Positions 12,430 through 20,957 are shown, counted from the stretch's first letter. The stretch is DNA of 64,000 nucleotides from Methylobacterium sp. WSM2598 (GCF_000379105.1 NZ_KB900609.1:3711355-3775354), one strand, 5' to 3'. Numbers and translations are program-made. The notes: a model not told the origin generated them from the letters alone.

Positions 12430-13302
12430 TCAGTCGGGCTCGCCGAGGCCGGCGCCGCGCTCGGCGGCGAGCAGGGCGGCGAAGAAGTCGAGGTCCCGCA
12501 GGTCGGTCCCGGCCTGGGCCGCGTAGAGGTCGCGCACCAGGGCCGCCACCGGCATGGCGACGCCCACCGCTTCCCCGGCCGCCACGCCGAGGCTCATGTC
12601 CTTGAGCATCTGGGCGATCGAGAAGGCGGGCGAGAAGTCGCGCCGCCGCAGCGGGTCGAGCTTGTAGGCGACGAGCGGCGAGGCCGCGACCGAGCTGCCG
12701 AGCACCGCCAGGACCGTGTCCCAGGCGACCCCGCCCCGGCGCGCGAGCGTCAGCGCCTCGGCGGCGACCTGCGCGGTCGAGCCGACGAAGTGGTTGATGG
12801 CGAGCTTGAGGAAGCGCGCCTCCTCGCCGGGACCGACCGCGTGGATGGTCCGGGCGAATGTCGCGAGGAGGGGCCGGGCCCGCTCCAGGGCGGTCTCCGG
12901 CCCGGAGCAGAACAGGGTGAGGGCGGCGGCCTCGGCCGTCGCGGTCGAGCCCGAGACCGGCGCGGCGAGGTAGAGGATCCCTCCCGCCTCGGCGGCCTCG
13001 CGCAATGCCGCGCTCGTCTCCGGCGAGACGGTGCTGGTCTCGACCAGGACCCCGTCCGGGGCCATCCGGGCGAGGAGCCCCTCGGGCCCGAGGGCGACGG
13101 CCGCGAGGGCCGCGTCGTCGGGCAGGCTCGTGACGACGACGCCGCAGGCGGCGACGCCGGGCAGGTCCGCGGCCTCGGCGCCCGGGACCGCGGCGAGCCG
13201 GCCGGGATCCCGGTCGAAAGCCAGGACGGCGTGTCCCGCCGCCACGAGGTGGCGCGCCATGGGCGCGCCGAGTTTGCCGAGGCCGATCCAGCCGATCCGC
13301 AT
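12430..13302 (-). CDS. NAD(P)-dependent oxidoreductase, 3-hydroxyisobutyrate dehydrogenase family
   Basis: This is a beta-hydroxyacid dehydrogenase of 290 residues. It has an N-terminal Rossmann motif GWIGLGKLGAPMARHL (4-19), the substrate loop PVSGSTATAEAAALTLFCSG, and the catalytic lysine region ARFLKLAINHF. The DRDPGRL following strand 2 suggests NAD preference (acidic residue). It is 14 bases downstream of the MFS gene and probably cotranscribed. It may reduce a semialdehyde or hydroxyacid produced in the aromatic pathway or be a GarR-type tartronate semialdehyde reductase; the substrate cannot be read. Confidence 0.88.
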   Translation of the reverse strand: MRIGWIGLGKLGAPMARHLVAAGHAVLAFDRDPGRLAAVPGAEAADLPGVAACGVVVTSLPDDAALAAVALGPEGLLARMAPDGVLVETSTVSPETSAALREAAEAGGILYLAAPVSGSTATAEAAALTLFCSGPETALERARPLLATFARTIHAVGPGEEARFLKLAINHFVGSTAQVAAEALTLARRGGVAWDTVLAVLGSSVAASPLVAYKLDPLRRRDFSPAFSIAQMLKDMSLGVAAGEAVGVAMPVAALVRDLYAAQAGTDLRDLDFFAALLAAERGAGLGEPD

Positions 13303-13316
13303 GGGTGAGGCTCCGA

Positions 13317-14600
13317 TCAGGCGGTGAGGGCCTTGCCCTTGGTCTCGGGCAGGAGGAAGGCCGCGACCGCCATGGTGGCGTAGGCGGCGGCCGCGAACAG
13401 GCCGATCGCCTGCCCGAGCGGCATCGAGGCCGAGAGCAGCCCGACCAGGGTCGGGAAGATCGCGCCGATCGCCCGGCCGAAATTGTAGGCGAAGCCCTGG
13501 CCGACGCCGCGCACCCGCGTCGGGAACTGCTCGGTGAAGAAGGCGCCCATGGCGCTGAACACGCCCGAGGCGAAGAAGCCGAGGGGGAAGCCCAGCACCA
13601 GCATGGCGGCATTGCCGAAGGGCACCATCGTGTAGGTCGTCACGATGACCCCCGCCCCGATGGCGAAGACCAGGAAGGTGGCGCGCCGGCCGATCCGGTC
13701 GGCGAGGTAGGCCCCCGACAGGTAGCCGCAGAAGGAGCCGACGATCAGCACCGCGAGGTAGCCGCCGGAATTCAGCACCGACAGGCCCCGCTCGGTGCGC
13801 AGGAAGGTCGGCAGCCAGGTCGTGACCGCGAAGTAGCCGCCCTGGGCCCCGGTGCCCATCAGGGCGCCCAGGACCGTGATGCGCAGGAGCGGCGGCCGGA
13901 AGATCTCGAAGAAGGACGGCTTGTCGCCGGTCTCGGCGATCTTCGCCTGCGATTCCCGGTAGACGTCCGGCTCCTCGACGTAGCGGCGCAGCACGAAGAC
14001 GAGGAGCGCCGGGGCGATGCCGACGAAGAACAGGGCGCGCCACGCCGTCTCGGGCGGCATCAGCGAGAAGAACAGGGTGTAGAGCAGCGCAGCCGCGCCC
14101 CAGCCGAGCGCCCAGCCCGACTGCATGGTGCCCAGCGCCTTGCCGCGATGCTCGGGCCGGATCGTCTCGCCGAGCAGCACCGCGCCCGCCGCCCACTCGC
14201 CGCCGAAGCCGAGGCCCATCAGCGCGCGGGCCGCGAAGAGCTGCTCGAAGCTCTGCGCGAGGCCCGACAGGAAGGTGAAGCCGGCGAACCACAGGATGGC
14301 GATCTGCAGGGTGCGCACCCGCCCCCAGCGATCCGCCAGGAAGCCCGCGAGCCAGCCGCCGATGGCGGAGGTCAGCAGGGCGGCGGTGCCGAGCGCCCCG
14401 GCCTCGGCCCGGGTCACGCCCCAGGTGGCGATCAGCGTCGGGATGACGAAGCTGTAGAGCTGGACGTCCATGGCGTCGAGCGCCCAGCCGCCCACGCAGG
14501 CGCCGAGCGCCCGCTTCTCCTTGGTCCCGAGTTCGGAGATCCAGGTGCCCCGGCCCGCGGCCGGGACGGCGCCGACGGCGCCGGTCGTTGCCTCGCTCAT
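13317..14600 (-). CDS. MFS transporter, aromatic acid:H+ symporter-like
   Basis: This is a twelve-helix MFS carrier of 427 residues. It has the family opening GGWALDAMDVQLYSFVIPTL with the acidic pair in TM1, and the loop 2-3 motif GWLAGFLADRWGRVRTL. It resembles the AAHS/sialate-type clade of carriers for aromatic acids and small organic acids. It lies between the intradiol dioxygenase (78-bp gap) and the reductase (14-bp gap), so it is likely the uptake system for the pathway's aromatic substrate. Confidence 0.9.
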   Translation of the reverse strand: MSEATTGAVGAVPAAGRGTWISELGTKEKRALGACVGGWALDAMDVQLYSFVIPTLIATWGVTRAEAGALGTAALLTSAIGGWLAGFLADRWGRVRTLQIAILWFAGFTFLSGLAQSFEQLFAARALMGLGFGGEWAAGAVLLGETIRPEHRGKALGTMQSGWALGWGAAALLYTLFFSLMPPETAWRALFFVGIAPALLVFVLRRYVEEPDVYRESQAKIAETGDKPSFFEIFRPPLLRITVLGALMGTGAQGGYFAVTTWLPTFLRTERGLSVLNSGGYLAVLIVGSFCGYLSGAYLADRIGRRATFLVFAIGAGVIVTTYTMVPFGNAAMLVLGFPLGFFASGVFSAMGAFFTEQFPTRVRGVGQGFAYNFGRAIGAIFPTLVGLLSASMPLGQAIGLFAAAAYATMAVAAFLLPETKGKALTA

Positions 14601-14678
14601 GGTGGTGACCTCCCGTGGTGCTTGCCGTGATGCTTGCCGTGATGCTTGCGTGGTGCGGGTGCCCCGTGGACCGGGGTC

Positions 14679-15554
14679 TCAGTCCCGCGTGCGGACCGGT
14701 TTGAGCCCGAAATCGTAGGCGAGGTGCCGGAACGGCCGCTCCATGCGCCGCCCGTCCGGGGCGGGGCCGGCCGGGTGCGCGGCGAATTCGGCGATCAGGG
14801 AATTCTTGACCCCGAAGACGGCGTCGGAGTCGAGCCAGGGGCTGTCGGCCGCGAAGACGTGGGTGATCAGCGTCTCGTGGCCCTCGGCCGCGATCATGAA
14901 GTGGACGTGGGCCGGCCGGTTCGGGTGACGGGCCGCGGCCTTCAGCATGTCGCCGACCGGCCCGTCATCCGGGATCGGGTACCAGGCCGGCATGATGGTC
15001 CAGAAGTGGAACCGCCCCTCCGCGTCGGTGCGGAAGCGGGCGCGGCCGGCGAGCCCGCCGAGCGCGTCGAGCTGCTGCACGTCGTAGGCGCCGTCCTCGT
15101 CCGCGTGCCAGACATCGACCGTGGCCCCGGCGAGCATGCCTCCTCCCGCCGAGGCGACCGAGCCGGTGACGAGGAGGGGCGTGCCCTCGAGCGGCCCGGC
15201 GATGTCGGCGCCGTTGGGGAGTTCGGGGGCCTCCTTCACGTAGAAGGGGCCGAGCACCGTCGTCTCGGTGGCGCCCTCCGGCATCCGGTGGTTGATCGCG
15301 TCCACCAGCATCGAGACGCCGAGCGTGTCGGACAGCAGGATGAATTCCTGCCGGTGCGCGTCGCACATCTGGCCGGTGCGGGTCAGGAAGGCGATCGCCT
15401 GCTGCCACTCCGCGAAGCTGAGGTCGACGTCGCGCACGAAGTCGTGCAGGTGCCGCACGAGGCTGGTCATCACCTGCCTCAGGCGCGGATCGGGCGTGTC
15501 GGCGAAGCGGTCGATCACCGCCCGGGTGATGGTGAACTCGTCGAAGTCGCGCAT
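14679..15554 (-). CDS. Hydroxyquinol 1,2-dioxygenase (intradiol, Fe(III))
   Basis: It cleaves hydroxyquinol (1,2,4-trihydroxybenzene) between its hydroxyls to maleylacetate. The protein has 291 residues with the helical N-terminal linker domain typical of catechol/hydroxyquinol dioxygenases (DDPRLRQVMTSLVRHLHDFVRDV-like, 21-43). The Fe ligands are visible: Tyr157 (DGAYD), Tyr192 (WYPIPDDGPVG), His216 and His218 (RPAHVHF). Substrate choice is inferred from the adjacent maleylacetate reductase, which acts on its product. The start at 15554 is the first Met before the conserved N-domain. A 196-bp spacer separates it from the reductase gene. Confidence 0.9.
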   Translation of the reverse strand: MRDFDEFTITRAVIDRFADTPDPRLRQVMTSLVRHLHDFVRDVDLSFAEWQQAIAFLTRTGQMCDAHRQEFILLSDTLGVSMLVDAINHRMPEGATETTVLGPFYVKEAPELPNGADIAGPLEGTPLLVTGSVASAGGGMLAGATVDVWHADEDGAYDVQQLDALGGLAGRARFRTDAEGRFHFWTIMPAWYPIPDDGPVGDMLKAAARHPNRPAHVHFMIAAEGHETLITHVFAADSPWLDSDAVFGVKNSLIAEFAAHPAGPAPDGRRMERPFRHLAYDFGLKPVRTRD

Positions 15555-15750
15555 CGGCCTGTCCCTCGTCTCGGTTCTCCGGCGGCGCCGCGCCTGACCG
15601 GCCCCCGCGGCGCCTCGCCATCGCGGGGCCGCGCCCGCGCCGCGTCCGGTCCGCGATGCCAAGCGGAACGGCGCGGGGCAATTCTGCCTGGACGCCTCGT
15701 TCTCGCATCATGTTCGCCGCCGGACCGGTGACCCCTTCGGCGAAGGATGC

Positions 15751-16818
15751 TCAGGCGGCGCCCGCGGGCCTGCGACCGTGATAGGCGTCCTCGAGGAGGC
15801 GCCGGATCGGGGCGCGCTCCACCGGCCGCGGATTCCAGGAGGAGCCCGCCGCCGCGAGATCGGCGGCACGGTCGAGTCCCTCCGCCGGCATGCCGAGAGC
15901 CGCGAGCCCGGTCGGCCCCCCGAGCGAGGCCGCGAGGTCGAACAGGCCCCGCGCCGCCTCCGGCGCATCGAGGGCCCGGGCGACCCGCGCCATCGCGTCG
16001 GGTGCCGCCGCCGCGTTGTAGGCGACGGCGTGGGGGAGCACGACCGTGTGGGTCTCGGCATGGGGCAGGTCGAAGGAGCCGCCGAGCACGTGGCAGAGCT
16101 TGTGGTGCAGCGCCATGCCGACCGCGCCGAGGCAGGTGCCGGCGAGCCACGCCCCGTAGAGCGCGTCCGCGCGGGCGGCGCGGTCCCCCGGATCGCGCAG
16201 GATCGCCGGCAGGGCCCCGGCGAGCGCCCGGATCGCCTCCTCGGCCATGAGCGAGACGATCGGGTTGCGGTCCCGCGCGTAGAGCGCCTCGACCGCGTGG
16301 GCGATCGCGTTCATGCCCGAGGTCGCGCTGAGCCCGACCGGAAGCCCGAGGGTGAGATCGACGTCGTAGATCACGGTCTCGGGCAGGATCCGGTCCGAGC
16401 GCTGCGTCGTCTTCACGCCGTCGCGGGTCTCGCCGAGGATCGGCGTCATCTCGGAGCCCGCGTAGGTCGTCGGCACGATGATCTGGTCGAGGTCGGTGCG
16501 CAGCGCGATCGCCTTGGCGAGGCCGGTCGTCGAGCCGCCGCCGAGCGCCACCACGCAATCCGCGTCGAGCCTCCGCAGCTCGGCCAGCGCCGCCTCGGTC
16601 ACGGCGACCGGCGTGTGCATCGCGGCCGCGGCGATCACGCCCGCGGCCCGGGCCCCGAGCCGGGCGGCGAGCGCCTCGGCCCGGGCGCGCTGGCGGGGAG
16701 TTGCGACCACCACCGCCCGGGAGCGGCCGAGCCGCTCGATCTCCCCCGGCAGCTCCGCCAGGGTCCCGTGGCCGAAGACCACGCGGGTCGGGATGCCGCC
16801 GAACCGGAACGGGTCCAT
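15751..16818 (-). CDS. Maleylacetate reductase
   Basis: This iron-alcohol-dehydrogenase-family enzyme has 355 residues and reduces maleylacetate to 3-oxoadipate with NAD(P)H. It has the NAD-binding ALGGGSTTGLAKAIAL (about 90-105), PTTYAGSEMTPILGET, and the family's HHKLCHVLGGSFDLPHAETH (about 235-254) with metal-binding histidines. It lies 4 bases after the Dabb gene and upstream of the hydroxyquinol dioxygenase. The two form a two-step route from hydroxyquinol to the 3-oxoadipate pathway. No ring hydroxylase or decarboxylase to make hydroxyquinol is present nearby. Confidence 0.92.
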   Translation of the reverse strand: MDPFRFGGIPTRVVFGHGTLAELPGEIERLGRSRAVVVATPRQRARAEALAARLGARAAGVIAAAAMHTPVAVTEAALAELRRLDADCVVALGGGSTTGLAKAIALRTDLDQIIVPTTYAGSEMTPILGETRDGVKTTQRSDRILPETVIYDVDLTLGLPVGLSATSGMNAIAHAVEALYARDRNPIVSLMAEEAIRALAGALPAILRDPGDRAARADALYGAWLAGTCLGAVGMALHHKLCHVLGGSFDLPHAETHTVVLPHAVAYNAAAAPDAMARVARALDAPEAARGLFDLAASLGGPTGLAALGMPAEGLDRAADLAAAGSSWNPRPVERAPIRRLLEDAYHGRRPAGAA

Positions 16819-16822
16819 GGGC

Positions 16823-17128
16823 TCACCCTCCCACCGCGTAGTCGACTTGGTGGCGGCTGATCCGCAGGCCCTGCAGCTCGGCCCGCACCCGGCCGTGCTC
16901 GGGATGGTCGCGGTAGAGGTCGAGGGCCGCCTGCGTGTCGAACTCGCTGTAGAGGACGACGTCGCAGGCTTCCGCGACGCGGCTCCGATCGACCCCGACC
17001 TCCAGGTGCCGGAGGCCGGGGATGCGGCCCCGCAGCCCCTCGAAGGCCGCGCGGATCCGCTGGGCATTGCCGGCCTGCTCGGCCGCGGAGGTTCCGGCGA
17101 CCCGCCACATGACGATGTGCTTGATCAT
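16823..17128 (-). CDS. Dabb (stress-responsive alpha/beta barrel) domain protein
   Basis: This is a 101-residue dimeric ferredoxin-like barrel protein: IKHIVMWRVAGTSAAEQ at the N-terminus, GLRHLEVGVDRSR in the middle, and ACDVVLYSEFDTQAALDLYRDHPEH. Dabb proteins include small cyclases, decarboxylases and proteins with no assigned chemistry. It is the first gene of the minus-strand hydroxyquinol unit, 4 bases before maleylacetate reductase. Transcription probably starts in the spacer shared with the divergent LysR gene. Confidence 0.85.
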   Translation of the reverse strand: MIKHIVMWRVAGTSAAEQAGNAQRIRAAFEGLRGRIPGLRHLEVGVDRSRVAEACDVVLYSEFDTQAALDLYRDHPEHGRVRAELQGLRISRHQVDYAVGG

Positions 17129-17140
17129 CGCGCTCCTCCC

Positions 17141-17228
17141 CGAGCCGGCGGTCCCGGCACGCCTTCCTTCGCGAGCCGGTGGTCCCGGCACGCCTTCCTT
17201 CGCGAGCCGGTGGTCCCGGCACGCCTTG
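17141..17228. repeat. 31-bp tandem repeat in the LysR/Dabb divergent spacer
   Basis: The unit beginning CGAGCCGGTGGTCCCGGCAC and ending in CGCCTTCCTTCG repeats with a 31-bp period at 17141, 17172 and 17203; the third copy is cut after about 25 bp. The array lies just upstream of the Dabb start, between two divergent promoters. It may be spacing DNA, a regulator array or a slippage product. The remainder, 17229-17304, is AT-richer (TTTAAGTTTTTCGGAAA) and is the best place for LysR binding and both promoters. Confidence 0.9.
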
Positions 17229-17304
17229 CCGGCATGTTTAAGTTTTTCGGAAACGCGCGATAAGATGGGCCGAACGTGAATCAGTTTTGCGCCAGGCGAG
17301 AAAC

Positions 17305-18228
17305 GTGGACCGGCTCGGCCAGCTCGAACTCCTCGTGGCGATCGCCGAAGCCGGGACGATCAGCGGCGCCGCGCAGGCGCGCGGCCTCTCGGTCGCGGCG
17401 GCGAGCCGGACGCTCGCGGCGCTGGAGGAGCGGCTCGGCGTGCTGCTGGTGCGGCGCAACACCCGCACCCTCTCGCTCACCGACGAGGGCGGGAAGTTCC
17501 TGGCCCGCGCCCGCGGCATCCTCGCGGACGTCGCCGACAGCGAGGCCGAGGTCACCGGGGCGGCGCTCGATCCGAGCGGGCTCCTGCGGGTCAGCGCCTC
17601 GCTCTCCTTCGGGCTGCTGCACATCGCGCCGCTCCTGCCCGCCTACCACGCCCGCTACCCGAACGTGCGCGTGCACGTCGAAATCTCCAACCGCTACGTG
17701 GACCTGATCGATGCCGGGATCGACGTCGCCATCCGCACCCGCGAGTTCGAGCCGGACCGGGCCATCACGATCCGCCGCCTCGCCGAGACCCGCCGCATCC
17801 TGACGGGGGCGCCGTCCTACCTCGCCCGGGCGGGCTGTCCGGCCCACCCGCGCGACCTCGCGCGCCACGCCCTGCTGATCTACGTCTACGCCAACAATCC
17901 GAACGAGCTGACCTTCACCCGCGGCGAGGAGACCGTGCGGGTGCCGGCCCACGGCCTGCTCGAATCGAACGACGGCCAGATCCTGCGCGCCGCCGCCCTC
18001 AACGGGCTCGGCCTCCTGGTCCAGCCCACCTACATCGTGCACGACGACGTCGCGGCGGGACGCCTCGTGCCCGTGCTCGATGCCTGGGACCTGCCGCGCC
18101 TGCGGATCAACTTCGCCTATCCGACGCGCAAGCACCTCTCGGCCAAGGTGCGCTCCTTCATCGCGTTCATGACCGCGCATTTCGAGGCGCACGACTTCTC
18201 CCGCAAGTGGACCGGCCGGGCGGGATAG
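17305..18228 (+). CDS. LysR-family transcriptional regulator
   Basis: This is a 307-residue LTTR with an N-terminal winged helix (DRLGQLELLVAIAEAGTISGAAQARGLSVAAASRTLAALEERLGVLLVRRNTRTLSLT) and a C-terminal effector domain of the CrgA type (IDVAIRTREFEPDRAITIRRLAETRRILTGAPSYL). GTG 17305 gives the usual M-D-R-L start and has AGGCGAG upstream; TTG 17287 would add six residues. It is divergent from the hydroxyquinol operon and is its probable regulator, with binding sites in the 17229-17304 spacer. Confidence 0.9.
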   Translation: MDRLGQLELLVAIAEAGTISGAAQARGLSVAAASRTLAALEERLGVLLVRRNTRTLSLTDEGGKFLARARGILADVADSEAEVTGAALDPSGLLRVSASLSFGLLHIAPLLPAYHARYPNVRVHVEISNRYVDLIDAGIDVAIRTREFEPDRAITIRRLAETRRILTGAPSYLARAGCPAHPRDLARHALLIYVYANNPNELTFTRGEETVRVPAHGLLESNDGQILRAAALNGLGLLVQPTYIVHDDVAAGRLVPVLDAWDLPRLRINFAYPTRKHLSAKVRSFIAFMTAHFEAHDFSRKWTGRAG

Positions 18229-18238
18229 AGCCTTGTCC

Positions 18239-18276
18239 GACGACGGGGATGCCGGTTCGTCGAAGACAATTCGGAC
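18239..18276. repeat. Fragment of a dispersed Rhizobiales-type repeat
   Basis: CCGACGACGGGGATGCCGG followed by TTCGTCGAAGACAAT closely matches the longer element at 32874-32970 (CCGACGAAGTGGATGCCGG, TTCGTCG). Such CGACGAA...TTCGTCG units are scattered in intergenic spacers of many Rhizobiales; this copy is truncated. It lies between the LysR gene and the decarboxylase gene. Confidence 0.55.
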
Positions 18277-18401
18277 GCTGCTGTCGACCGGCGGGCCCCG
18301 GCCGCCTGCCCTTCACCGCCCCGCGAAATGCCGTACAAGCCCCTCCTCGCGGGAGGAGCGCCCTGCCGCTGTAACGAGTATTTTCTCATCTGGAGGGCCG
18401 C

Positions 18402-19832
18402 ATGGACGAGCAGGATCTCCGCGCCTGGATGCACCGGGCCGCGGATTGGTCGGCGGCGTATCTGGCGGGCGTGGGCGAGCGTCCGGTGCGCGCCCAGGTC
18501 GCGCCGGGCGAGGTCTTCCGGCAGATCCCGGCCGCGCCGCCCGAGGCGGGCGAGCCGATGGAGGCGATCTTCGCCGATCTCGACCGCGTCATCCTGCCGG
18601 GCATGACGCATTGGCAGCACCCGCGCTTCTTCGCCTATTTCCCGGCCAATGCCAGCCCGCCCTCGCTGGTGGCGGAGGTCGTCACCGCCGCGATGGCGGC
18701 GCAGTGCATGCTCTGGCAAACCTCGCCGGCCGCCACCGAGCTGGAGAGCCGCGTCACCGACTGGCTGCGGGACATGATCGGCCTGCCCGGCGAGTTCTCC
18801 GGGGTGATCCAGGATTCCGCCTCGGGCGCGACGCTCGCGGCCCTGCTCACCGCCCGCGAGCGGGCGCTCGGCTTCGCGGGCAACCGGGAGGGCCTGAGCG
18901 GCCAGCGCGCGGTGCGGGTCTACGCCTCGGCGCAGGTGCATTCCTCCGTCGACAAGGCGGTGCGGATCGCCGGGATCGGCGACGGCAACCTCGTGCGCAT
19001 CCCGGTGCGCGGCCCGCTCCACGGCATGGACCCGGCGGCGCTCGAGGCGGCGGTCGCGGCGGACCGGGAGGCGGGCCATCTCCCGGCCGCCGTGGTGGCC
19101 TGCCTCGGCGGGACCAGCATCGGGGCTTGCGACCCGATCGACGCCGTGGCGGAGGTGGCGCGGCGCCACGGCCTGTTCCTGCACGTCGACGCCGCCTGGG
19201 CCGGCAGCGCGATGATCTGCCCCGAATTCCGCGACCTGATGCGGGGCGCCGCGCTGGCCGACAGCCTCGTCTTCAACCCGCACAAGTGGCTGTTCACGCA
19301 TTTCGACTGTTCGGCGCATTTCGTGAAGGACCCGCGGATGCTCACCGACACGCTCGGCCTGCGCCCACCCTTCCTGCGCACCCTCGAGCGCGAGGGCGTG
19401 GTCGATTACAGCGAGTGGTCGGTCCCGCTCGGTCGGCGCTTCCGCGCCCTGAAGCTGTGGTTCGTGATCCGCTCCTACGGGGTGGAGGCCCTGCGGGAGA
19501 TGATCCGCTGCCACGTCGCCTTCGCGCGGGACCTCGCGGCGCGCATCGCGGCGCATCCGGAATTCGAACTCGTGACCGGGCCGATCCTGTCGCTCCTCAC
19601 CTTCCGGTACGCGCCCGCGGGGGCGCAGGACCTCGACGCGCTGAACGAGCGGCTGGTGGCGCGCATCAACGACGACGGGCGCACCTACCTGACCCAGACC
19701 CGGCACGACGGGCACTTCGTGATCCGCTTCCAGATCGGTCAGACCACGACCACGTGGCGGGACGTCGAGATCGCCTGGGAGGCGGTGCAGGAGATCGCCG
19801 CGACGCTGCGGAGCGGGGCGGGCGCCGGCTAG
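18402..19832 (+). CDS. PLP-dependent group II decarboxylase (aromatic-L-amino-acid decarboxylase-like)
   Basis: This is a 476-residue fold-type I PLP enzyme. The N-terminal helical segment has THWQHPRFFAYFPAN. The cofactor site shows HVDAAWAGSA (Asp that binds the pyridine nitrogen) and the Schiff-base lysine in FNPHKWLF (about 290). The pattern is that of the DDC/tyrosine/tryptophan decarboxylase group, which releases CO2 from aromatic amino acids. Exact substrate is unknown. AGGGCCGC lies before ATG 18402. It is flanked by small intergenic remnants and is probably monocistronic. Confidence 0.9.
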   Translation: MDEQDLRAWMHRAADWSAAYLAGVGERPVRAQVAPGEVFRQIPAAPPEAGEPMEAIFADLDRVILPGMTHWQHPRFFAYFPANASPPSLVAEVVTAAMAAQCMLWQTSPAATELESRVTDWLRDMIGLPGEFSGVIQDSASGATLAALLTARERALGFAGNREGLSGQRAVRVYASAQVHSSVDKAVRIAGIGDGNLVRIPVRGPLHGMDPAALEAAVAADREAGHLPAAVVACLGGTSIGACDPIDAVAEVARRHGLFLHVDAAWAGSAMICPEFRDLMRGAALADSLVFNPHKWLFTHFDCSAHFVKDPRMLTDTLGLRPPFLRTLEREGVVDYSEWSVPLGRRFRALKLWFVIRSYGVEALREMIRCHVAFARDLAARIAAHPEFELVTGPILSLLTFRYAPAGAQDLDALNERLVARINDDGRTYLTQTRHDGHFVIRFQIGQTTTTWRDVEIAWEAVQEIAATLRSGAGAG

Positions 19833-19845
19833 GCAATCCCATGAT

Positions 19846-20016
19846 CCCCGCCGGGACCAGGGCGGCGATGCGCCCCTCCCCGACCGCGAGGTCGAGGCGC
19901 GCGGTGCCGTCCGGGTCGCGCGCGGCCCCCGCGGGAACGCCGTCCGTCAGGAAGGCGGCCGGGATGCGGGCATCGCCGAGGCGGTACGCCCGGGCCTCGG
20001 GCAGGGCGGGCGTCAT
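19846..20016 (-). pseudogene. N-terminal fragment of an amidohydrolase (cytosine deaminase-like)
   Basis: Read on the minus strand from 20016, about 57 residues match the opening beta-domain of amidohydrolases: YRLGDARIPAAFL, then TARLDLAVGEGRIAALVPAG. The match stops abruptly at about 19846, just before the decarboxylase stop codon, and the metal-binding barrel is missing. I infer a truncation or rearrangement breakpoint. The assignment rests on a short stretch and is moderate. Confidence 0.4.
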
Positions 20017-20268
20017 TGGGGGAATTCTCGCGGGGAATTCTCGGGCTGCGAACGCTCGGCCGGGGAACGCTCGGGCGGCGCCCTCGCGGACGATGAGCGC
20101 CGATCCGGCCCGCCGCGAGACGGCCGGCCCGCCGGGCCGGCCTCATCCGCCCGAAGGCGGCGGCCGGGGCGTCGCCGGAGCGGGCCCCCGGCGGCCGAGG
20201 ATGCGCCCGCCGGCCCGAGGGCCCGGATCCGGACCGGACGCCGTCGCGTCGCGAACGCCTCGCGACCG
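20017..20268. other. Gene-poor spacer with short direct repeats
   Basis: No convincing gene. GGGGAATTCTCG occurs twice at about 20028-20051, followed by two copies of a GGGAACGCTCGG-like unit. The rest is low-complexity GC-rich sequence. Confidence 0.5.
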
Positions 20269-20361
20269 TCAGTAGGGCTTCGGCTTGGCGACGCCGAGCG
20301 CGCTCAGCACGGCCAGGGCCAGCCAGGGCCCGATGAAGACGAGGAAGAACACCAAACCCAT
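20269..20361 (-). CDS. 30-residue membrane peptide
   Basis: This very small gene encodes a 30-residue peptide: a single hydrophobic helix (MGLVFFLVFIGPWLALAVLS) and a short basic tail AKPKPY. A near-consensus ribosome-binding site (AGGGAGGTG, 5 bases before the ATG) and an independent stop make it credible despite its size. Function unknown. Its neighbours are an exported repeat protein and an amidohydrolase fragment; neither suggests a role. Confidence 0.65.
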   Translation of the reverse strand: MGLVFFLVFIGPWLALAVLSALGVAKPKPY

Positions 20362-20489
20362 GACGCACCTCCCTTGGTCCGGAGCAGACCAGTGGAGTCA
20401 ATCGCGCCGGTCCGGCTTTGGTTGCACGAGGCCGGTCGCGGTCCGCGCGGCGCCGGGGCGCGACCCGCCCCGATCAGGGCCTTCCCGCG

Positions 20490-20957
20490 TCAGCAGCCCT
20501 CGTCGCTGCCCCCGCCCGCTTGGCCGGCTTGACCGGCCGGCAATTCGTTGGCTCCCACGTTGTTCATGGCGCCGACCGTCTTCGGCGAACTCGGCTGCTG
20601 GCCGCCCGCGGTGTTGCGCGTCGAGCGGTCGGCATCCGAACTCCGGTCGTTCGCGGCCGTCTCGCCCCGGCCCTGCTGCGCCATCGTGGGCTTGCCCTGG
20701 GCCTGGAGCGTGACGTCGGCCGGGGAAGTCGCCCGGTCGCTCGCCACGTTGTTCATCGCCCCCACGGTCTTGGCCGAGCTGGGCTGCTGGCCGTCCGCGA
20801 GGTTCTTGGTGGAATGATCCGCGCTCGAACTCGCCGGATTGCCCGCCTGCTGCCCGCTGCGCCCGGTCGTACCCGTCGTGCACGGTCCGGCCAGCGCGGC
20901 GGCCGCCGAGAGGGTTAGGATGGCAACAGTGCTCACCAGCGTTGAAGCCGCTCGCAT
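20490..20957 (-). CDS. Exported hypothetical protein with an internal duplicated motif
   Basis: This is a 155-residue protein starting at 20957, where AGGAGGAG precedes the ATG. Residues 1-23 form a signal peptide (VAILTLSAAAALAG). The mature part is hydrophilic and disordered-looking, Gln/Ser/Ala-rich. A block is repeated at about 47-74 and 108-136 with the shared core GGQQPSS(A/P)KTVGAMNNV (first copy DGQQ). I do not recognise the function; a surface or periplasmic stress-related role is only a guess. Confidence 0.8.
   Translation of the reverse strand: MRAASTLVSTVAILTLSAAAALAGPCTTGTTGRSGQQAGNPASSSADHSTKNLADGQQPSSAKTVGAMNNVASDRATSPADVTLQAQGKPTMAQQGRGETAANDRSSDADRSTRNTAGGQQPSSPKTVGAMNNVGANELPAGQAGQAGGGSDEGC

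Noticed and set aside
17141..17228. CRISPR array
   Set aside because: Copies are directly contiguous without spacers; no cas genes. No CRISPR seen anywhere in the window.
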